Shown here in pieces: positions 58,370 to 64,000 of a DNA stretch of 64,000 nt. The stretch lies in NCBI GenBank assembly GCA_951213105.1, contig OX578138.1, positions 68,814,537 through 68,878,536 on the forward strand. Reading direction: 5' to 3'. The position numbers were made by a program, and so were the translations under genes. Source of the stretch: Amaurobius ferox (lineage: Eukaryota; Arthropoda; Arachnida; Araneae; Amaurobiidae). Numbering within the stretch: the stretch's first letter is position 1; every line of letters starts with the position of its first letter. The notes below the pieces were generated by a model, which saw nothing but the letters and a program-made list of their open reading frames with translations, ran no database searches and was not told the DNA's origin.

Positions 58370-59090
58370 ACTTTAATTTTCATGAGTTACCTGTATATCA
58401 TGATCAAAAGTATTGTTCCTGTACTATGCCCGACTATTCACTGTCCCGACTATTTACTGCAATTTTTATCAACATTGAGCATGTTGATGACAATTAATTA
58501 CGCGAAATCATGGCACAGATACTTATTGATTCATCAAGAATATGAACGTAGTTCCATTAACACTGGCTCAATCTGGTCAAGAACAATGTTCCTATGCCGT
58601 ATCAAGAGAATTACTTAATAATTCACTGTCATTTTGACTGTCAGTGATCCTGTCGATGACCATTAATTGCGCGGGATCATGTATATCACAGATACTTGTT
58701 GATTTACTACGAGTATGACCGTAGCTTCATTAACACCGATTCAATCTGGTCATGAACATTGTTCCTGTGTCTTATCTAGAGAATAACTTGAGCAGTTACT
58801 GTCATTTTTACTGTCTCTGCCAACGGAATCTGTCACAGATACTGGTTGATTCACTAAGAATACGATTCGATGTTCTCACTAGCTCACGTAATGTTTTGAC
58901 TAGGTGTATGACAATGTCTAATATTATTTTGTTGAATCGAAGTGAATTTGGAACGTAGCTTCATTAACACTGACTTAATCTGGTCAAAAACATTGTTCCT
59001 GTGCCTTTTCTAGAGAATCACCCGATCATTTATTGCCCTTTTTGCTGTCGGTGACCGCTGAATCCTGTGTCGAATCGGGGCGTGTTGAAG
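58370..59090 (+). repeat. Degenerate ~172-bp tandem repeat, main block
   Basis: Units share CACAGATACTTATTGATTCA, CATTAACACTGGCTCAATCT and ATTGTTCCTGTGC. The last word recurs near 58416, 58586, 58760 and 58996. The third unit has an extra ~60 bp (TTTTGACTAGGTGTATGAC). Frames 58364-58618 and 58752-58958 are by-products. Confidence 0.7.
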
Positions 59091-59756
59091 TTGTAGAAGT
59101 ACGTTGTAGAAGAAGGATATTGATCACTTATTTGGAATCATCAAAATATGGCACGTGATTAAGTATAGTGGTAATTCCAAGTTTACGCTCTGTGCTTGGG
59201 GATTTACCCAAAACATGGACCCGAACAAAAAAAAATTATAATTACATTAAAGTACAAAGTAGTTAATCATTAATGTGGTGGAGGTAGAGTAACTACTCAT
59301 GAGATTTTTGCCGGCATATATTTTTATTTATTTTTCTCACACAAGTATTAAAAGGTGAGATCAACTGATATGGAAAACAGAATATAATCCGTATATCTCT
59401 CTGACAATTGCAGAGGAAAAGTATACCGTTTCAAAATCATCAAATGCATACAAACAATAATTGGAGCTTGAGAGTTTATATTTCTGCATGATATTATAGT
59501 TACTTGGAAATATTTTTAAGACATCTTCAAAATAAACTCCATCAAACAAGAATAGGCAAGAATGTACTTACAATTTCCGGCTTTAAAAGCATCTTAAACA
59601 TAACTTTCCTTTTCTTTTTTATTATACCGATGCGTAGAACTATCCTATTCGAACCACAAGACTTCTCCGAGGAGAGGAGATATTAAGGAGTGACTTCTGG
59701 ATCCACACCAACGGGCACTCATTTTCTTGATATTAAAGTCCTTCAGGTACAAGCTA

Positions 59757-60156
59757 TGAATTATATGAAGGTATGTGGCTCCAGAAGAGCCCAGCACATC
59801 GACCAGAGGTCTATTGTACTACCCCAAAAGAGAAAGATCTCTAAGAAAAGAGACCAGTAGCCGATGCGAAAATAAGCAGGCACTTGACAGGTACGTCGTT
59901 CAGCTCCCGGGGTTCACTCACATGACGACCAATGTGTTCGCATCTGTGAGCAGAGTAATTCTCACATTCACAGAGAATGAGAGCAGCAGTTTCTTCGCTG
60001 TAATTGCAGCCTCTGCAAAGCGAATCTTTAGTGATACCCATAATGTTAAAGTGTCTCTTGGGGGTGCAGTGCCCAGTAAGGAGCACAACAGCCTTCCTGA
60101 TGCCAGTTCTGCTGAGCTTGAAAAGTTCTTTTTGACGTGTACTAGGGCAATTGCAG
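59757..60156 (-). mobile_element. 5'-truncated LINE insertion (400 bp)
   Basis: The target TCAGGTACAAGCTA (14 bp, perfect) occurs at 59743-59756 and 60157-60170. Between them, on the minus strand, are the last ~100 codons of a LINE second open frame and its 3' untranslated region. This is typical of target-primed reverse transcription that stopped early. Confidence 0.8.
59841..60156 (-). pseudogene. LINE ORF2 C-terminal (RNase H tail) fragment
   Basis: Read on the minus strand: STRQKELFKLSRTGIRKAVV, LLTGHCTPKRHFNIMGI, SLCRGCNYSEETAALILCEC, then a tail ending ASATGLFS and a stop. LLTGHC..KRH..IMG and CRxC...EETAxHILCEC are the hallmark of the C-terminal tail after RNase H in arthropod LINEs of the I/Jockey/R1 type. 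HILCEC is LILCEC here. The frame is open to its natural end, so the fragment is young. A plus-strand 148-codon frame over it is a shadow. Confidence 0.8.
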
Positions 60157-60170
60157 TCAGGTACAAGCTA

Positions 60171-60604
60171 AGACCTTTTAAGTATAATTTGTTAAAACAT
60201 TTAAATATCTATCGAAATTAGTCTCTAGGAGTAAAAATTCTATGAGGTCCATCTCGTTTGAGTTTTCGTGATAATCTCTCCCGGAATCAGCAAAATACAA
60301 CTAACGCCTCTTTAAAATTAACCAAGCAATTTCACCAAGTCGCACCCTTCTAGAACAATCCCCAGACAGTGCCGTACTATACGCCTGTCTGCTGTCTAGA
60401 GAAACCAGAAGTAGTTCGCCTCCCGAAGAAGCGAAAACAATAAAAATAGCAATGAAATATAGTCAGCAAATCAAAAGGTGGAAGAAATCATCTGTGCTTC
60501 CAAAATTATAATCGAAATTAGTTGAAGGAATAAATTTTGAAGTTGAAGTTACGCGCTTATTAAATAATTAAGCCAAAAGAACAAACAAGGGGAGAACCGT
60601 CACC
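60171..60604. other. DNA without recognised genes
   Basis: A GC-richer stretch (60325-60440, with CACCCTTCTAGAACAATCCC) shows no motif I can name. Confidence 0.35.
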
Positions 60605-60790
60605 ACACCTGTCACAGATACTAGTTGATTCATTAAGAATATGATTCCATGCGACACTTGCTCGCGTCACGTTTTGACCAGGCACCGTATTATGACAATT
60701 TTTAATATTATTTTAACGAATCAAAACATGTTCGAGGAGTAGCTCATTAACACCGACTCAATCTGATTGTGAGCGAAAACTTTGCTAGCA
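60605..60790 (+). repeat. Degenerate ~172-bp tandem repeat, outlying unit
   Basis: CTGTCACAGATACTAGTTGA, GTTTTGACCAGGC and CATTAACACCGACTCAATCT match the third unit of 58370-59090, with the same extra block. It lies 1.5 kb away from the main array. Confidence 0.65.
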
Positions 60791-62274
60791 TAGTAAAATT
60801 CAATCCATGTGAATAAATTTTATGTATAACTTTAACTAAAAAATATTTAAATAGTGACGAATCTCGAATTTTAAATTTCCATTTATATACTGAGATATGG
60901 GACAAAGGTCGATAACGTTAAGTCTATGGAGAAAAATCAATCTTACATAATTTGCGCTCTATGTAGAATTTTTTATTTGTTTGGTATAACTTGCATAGTT
61001 GTGCAAGTTACTAGGCAATCTTGTTCTTTAAATATTTAATATTTTAAACTTAATATTTTGAGTTTTTTACTACTTTCATAACATAAACGAGTCAGTTATT
61101 AAATATGCAGCTAGATACCCTTCTTTTCTTCAGTTCTCTCGAAAGTCATACATCCTTGCACAGTTTATTTAATTTCATTTTCCATCAATAGATCAAAAAC
61201 TTCTTGCATCTTGTATTTTTTATTCCTAAAAGATGAACGCAAGAAAAAATAGTTTTTATTTAAAATCTTTCATAAGGTATTTTAATGATATCATCATGAA
61301 TGCAGATCATGGACTAATCAGAAATTTTTAAGAAATAATTACTAGTACCCTAAACCAGATTACTGATCTCCGTCTTCCGTCTTTCCTCATAGGAACGATT
61401 TTTATCAAACATGGGGTTTCATAGTCTTAATCGATCTTTTCAATTTTTCAGAATGATAAATTGAACGTATAAGCAAAACTTATTTCGTTTTACTCATTTT
61501 ATTTTTGCAGTATATAAAGCTAAGCTAAAATATTGGTTTCCAATAGAATATTCTTTAAGGACTTTTGCACAAAACCTATAAATGTTTTCAGTGGTTAAAA
61601 ATCCAGAAGTTTTAATTAACTTTTAATGATGCATTTCGGAAAAACTTGAAATATATATTTTTAATACTATTCCAAATAAAATATAAGTCTTACATCATTG
61701 AAAATTGAAGTTTTTGTAGAAATAATTGTAGAAAAACAATTTAGATCACGTCATGTGGTTTTATATTTTTTATTTTTATTTATTTTTTGTCTATTAATTA
61801 TGCTATAATGAGAGGAATGATTTCTAATGTTTTAAAGAATTCCACAAAAGAAAAAATCTGCAATAAAACCATGTAAGAAGTCACAAACGGGAAAATTCAT
61901 AAAACAGGACAATATGTTCATATGTGTCATGTAGTGTTTTGTGGAGACTGACATGTGCAGCACATGATTTTCACTACAAATTAACGAATTTTGGTAGTAT
62001 GAAAAAAGAGGCTCAAATATAAACTTCTTTAGCTCAATCTTTTGCAGCAAACGATTTTTTATTACCGCTTATCAAAATCGTCTAAAAAATGTGCGAACAG
62101 CCTCTGTATATGCAGTGCGTATCTGGTTGCATCATCTGACGTACTTTGGAGCGCTGTGAGTTTCCAAATATGGAGTACATATATCATGCACGCCTATTAC
62201 AACACATTGTTAAAGATTTTCTAAACCATAATTTTCAGATATAAAAAGGTTCTACATTTGAAGGATTTTTAAAG
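60791..62274. other. AT-rich DNA without recognised genes
   Basis: No gene, RNA or clear repeat boundary is seen. Confidence 0.4.
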
Positions 62275-62780
62275 ACTAGTGGGCTCCGCTGCCTACTCTC
62301 TGACGCTGGCCAACCTCCGTAACTCGCTTCGCGAGTCAGGGAGTCCTATTCTCTTGCGTTCGTTTCTTGAGCTCTTTCTAGTTTCTTCCTGCGGCGCAGG
62401 CGTTATGAATCCGTTGGGGTCCCTTAATCGGTGACTCTCATCTCCTGGAGCTCGATTCGCGAACTCTTTGATTCTATCTGGTGTATATGACCGCCTTTAT
62501 GCTCCATAATTGAATATGCTCGACAACTTCCGGTGCTCGGGGGCTCCAACACCGGTTTGCTGTTGCTCAATAGTAGTCGGAGTTCGCTTAACAGGCTTTT
62601 TCGTTAGGATTGCGACGCGAAATGGGAGTAGGGATTTTGCCCCTTGTTCGTTAACGCACATTATTCCCAGGAATTCGCCTCACGATCACCCTTTATCCGC
62701 GTTATGACCATGAACGCACGTCTTGTCTCCTGCTGGCATATTCACAACAATAAGACATATTCAAAATCTAACGATTACGA
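62275..62780 (-). mobile_element. Possible Helitron 3' region
   Basis: Composition changes abruptly at 62275 from AT-rich to about half GC. Read on the minus strand the block ends GGAGCCCACTAG followed by T. CTAG before a T is the form of a Helitron 3' end. A perfect hairpin, ACTCGC-GAA-GCGAGT, lies about 45 bases before the end, farther than in textbook Helitrons. The helicase remnant upstream in the same orientation (62945-63430) gives the context. The 5' end is not in view. Confidence 0.4.
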
Positions 62781-62944
62781 TAGGTAACGATAACGAAAAT
62801 ATCAAAGATAGCATCAGTATTGCAGCTCAGAATAATAAATTCATTTTTAATTATTTAAATTAACTGAGGAGCTGGCCTCTTATTGGCAATAATATTAAAT
62901 AAATTATATACACAGCATATTTATAGACTATGGAGCGCAATTTT

Positions 62945-63430
62945 TCTTCTTTATCTTAAAGAATGTCTTTATACACAATGTTATCAATAACTATTCCTTC
63001 CTTTAAAAAAAAAATATTTCTTCTGGAAATGCAACGTGACAAAGCAGCATATAATTGGTCATGTGAAAAAATGGGAAGTTTAATGTGTAAGCTTACTCTG
63101 TCAAAAGTTTGACCTTGAGCCTTGTTTATTGTCAAATCATATACTAGTCGGACAGGAACTGGCGACGATACCACACAAATGGCTGCAAAGAGTGACTTGT
63201 TGGTGCATTCAATTGAATTCTTGGTTTATCCACTACAGCATTTTTTGCATCACCAGTTATGATATAACATGTTAAAACTATGTTTCCTAGTTTGGCAACA
63301 GTTAACCGTGTACCATTACAAGGCGTCCACTATTGATAGGTTTCTTATTAGCAATAAAAGGAGAGGCATCGTCATCTGATAGTTCTGGAGTTAGGAATTT
63401 ATCAATAACTTCAGGTTATAATAATTTGTA
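62945..63430 (-). pseudogene. PIF1-type helicase C-terminus of a Helitron-like element
   Basis: Minus-strand reading gives EVIDKFLTPEL, CNGTRLTVAKLGN, CYIITGDAKNAVVD, PRIQLNA, WYRRQF, then after a frameshift PVRLVYDLTINKAQGQTFD and FSHDQLYAALSR. (A/D)xTINKxQGQTF and SHxQLYxALSR are helicase motifs V-VI of the PIF1/Helitron family, and CNGTRLxVxxLG precedes them in that family. The frame is broken at about 63175 and only the end of the protein is present. A host PIF1 gene is less likely, since no intact domain remains. Confidence 0.8.
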
Positions 63431-63897
63431 ATCTAAGAGCAGCCAGTATGTGTGCGTTTTTTGAAATTCCACAGTGCACACATGTGCAACAATAGGGCCG
63501 AACACTTATTATTGACCAAGTTATTAATAAAGGTCATTAACCTTTGTCTTGAATATAATTATTATAATATTAGGAATATCATTAACACTTGTTACTTTGC
63601 AAAATACTGTTCCAAAGTTTGTGTTATTTTGCCATCGAAAGTTACACGTCATTGTGATAAAGAAACCAGGTCTTCTAAGTTTTTACAAGTTAGACAAAAT
63701 GTTTTTTGAATATTAATTAAGCTAAACAAATTTCAGGAACTGTTTCACTTCAAAAATTTTGAAATTAAGGTTTTATTTATTGCTTTCAATTCGTGTTGAA
63801 TACTAAAATGAACTTGAGTTGGCTTGCACACCATCTCCCTTACTATTACTTTATCATAAATATCTCATTTTGCGATTTTCGGCATTGTAGCAATTTT
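63431..63897. other. AT-rich DNA without recognised genes
   Basis: An 85-codon plus frame (63452-63709) has no known motif. Some of this may be older helicase sequence decayed beyond recognition. Confidence 0.35.
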
Positions 63898-64000
63898 TAA
63901 CACTTTACAACATAGTTGAAAAGTGTTTATGACTTTGTTCATTCCGTCTGTCTGTCTGTGTATCTGTCTGTCCGTTAGTACGATAACTGCCGTAAAAATG
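63898..64000 (-). mobile_element. A-family element, copy A5, cut by the window edge
   Basis: TAACACTTTACAACATAGTT, then TTTATGACTTTGTTCATTC, a (CTGT)n tract and GATAACTGCCGTAAAAATG match the right end of A1-A4 in inverted orientation. Confidence 0.75.

Noticed and set aside
59775..60221. 148-codon plus-strand open frame
   Set aside because: It lies opposite the LINE C-terminal frame, whose motifs are clear, and it crosses the target duplication at 60157.
1..64000. CRISPR array or bacterial operon signals
   Set aside because: No regular short repeats with unique spacers, no operon-like coding density and no bacterial ribosome-binding pattern; the DNA is animal nuclear.

Overview
This is 64 kb of AT-rich animal nuclear DNA, most likely from an arthropod. 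A chelicerate such as a spider is a guess from the repeat style, not something the sequence proves. I find no intact host protein-coding gene. The open frames are short, mostly below 110 codons, and the recognisable ones are decayed pieces of transposable elements. The only structurally intact RNA gene sequence is a 118-nt 5S rRNA on the minus strand, and it sits at the head of a SINE. The window is best read as layers of mobile elements, satellites and their relics.

Layout. 1-340 is a GC-richer, promoter-like patch. 2121-14030 is a tandem duplication of a composite repeat of about 3 kb (called B and C here). The first copy carries a 1.3-kb element (A). The second carries a TA-flanked inverted-repeat element (E) that itself contains two more A copies and a SINE scrap. 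15288-16850 is a decayed RTE-type LINE on the minus strand. 16930-20025 is an inverted repeat with arms of about 0.9 kb. 20890-25245 holds two copies of family D and the 5S-tRNA SINE cluster. 26690-30270 is a ~207-bp satellite array split by a 1.87-kb LTR-like element with TG/CA ends. 30270-37745 carries further B elements, tRNA-derived SINEs (T2), a retrocopied transcript end with a poly(A) tail, and (CA)n tracts. 37768-39531 is a second LTR of the same family with a 5-bp target duplication. 40781-47600 holds LTR-like family G, T2 SINEs, an intact E element and a tRNA SINE (T1) with a 14-bp target duplication.

48219-49197 and 54040-54615 are internally deleted mariner-class elements with transposase remnants. 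50574-51876 is an inverted A copy. 55110-56062 is a G copy. 58370-59090 and 60605-60790 are parts of a degenerate tandem repeat split by a 5'-truncated LINE insertion (59757-60156). 62275-63430 is a Helitron-like relic with a PIF1-type helicase C-terminus and a possible CTAG terminus. The window closes inside another A copy.

The most unusual object is the chimeric 5S rRNA-tRNA SINE at 23117-23620. Target-site duplications enclose the 5S and tRNA parts together, which implies they moved as one RNA. The same target received a second, 5'-truncated SINE, leaving three copies of the target site. The 1.3-kb A family, with hairpin-forming ends and no obvious coding capacity, is the best candidate for an undescribed element.
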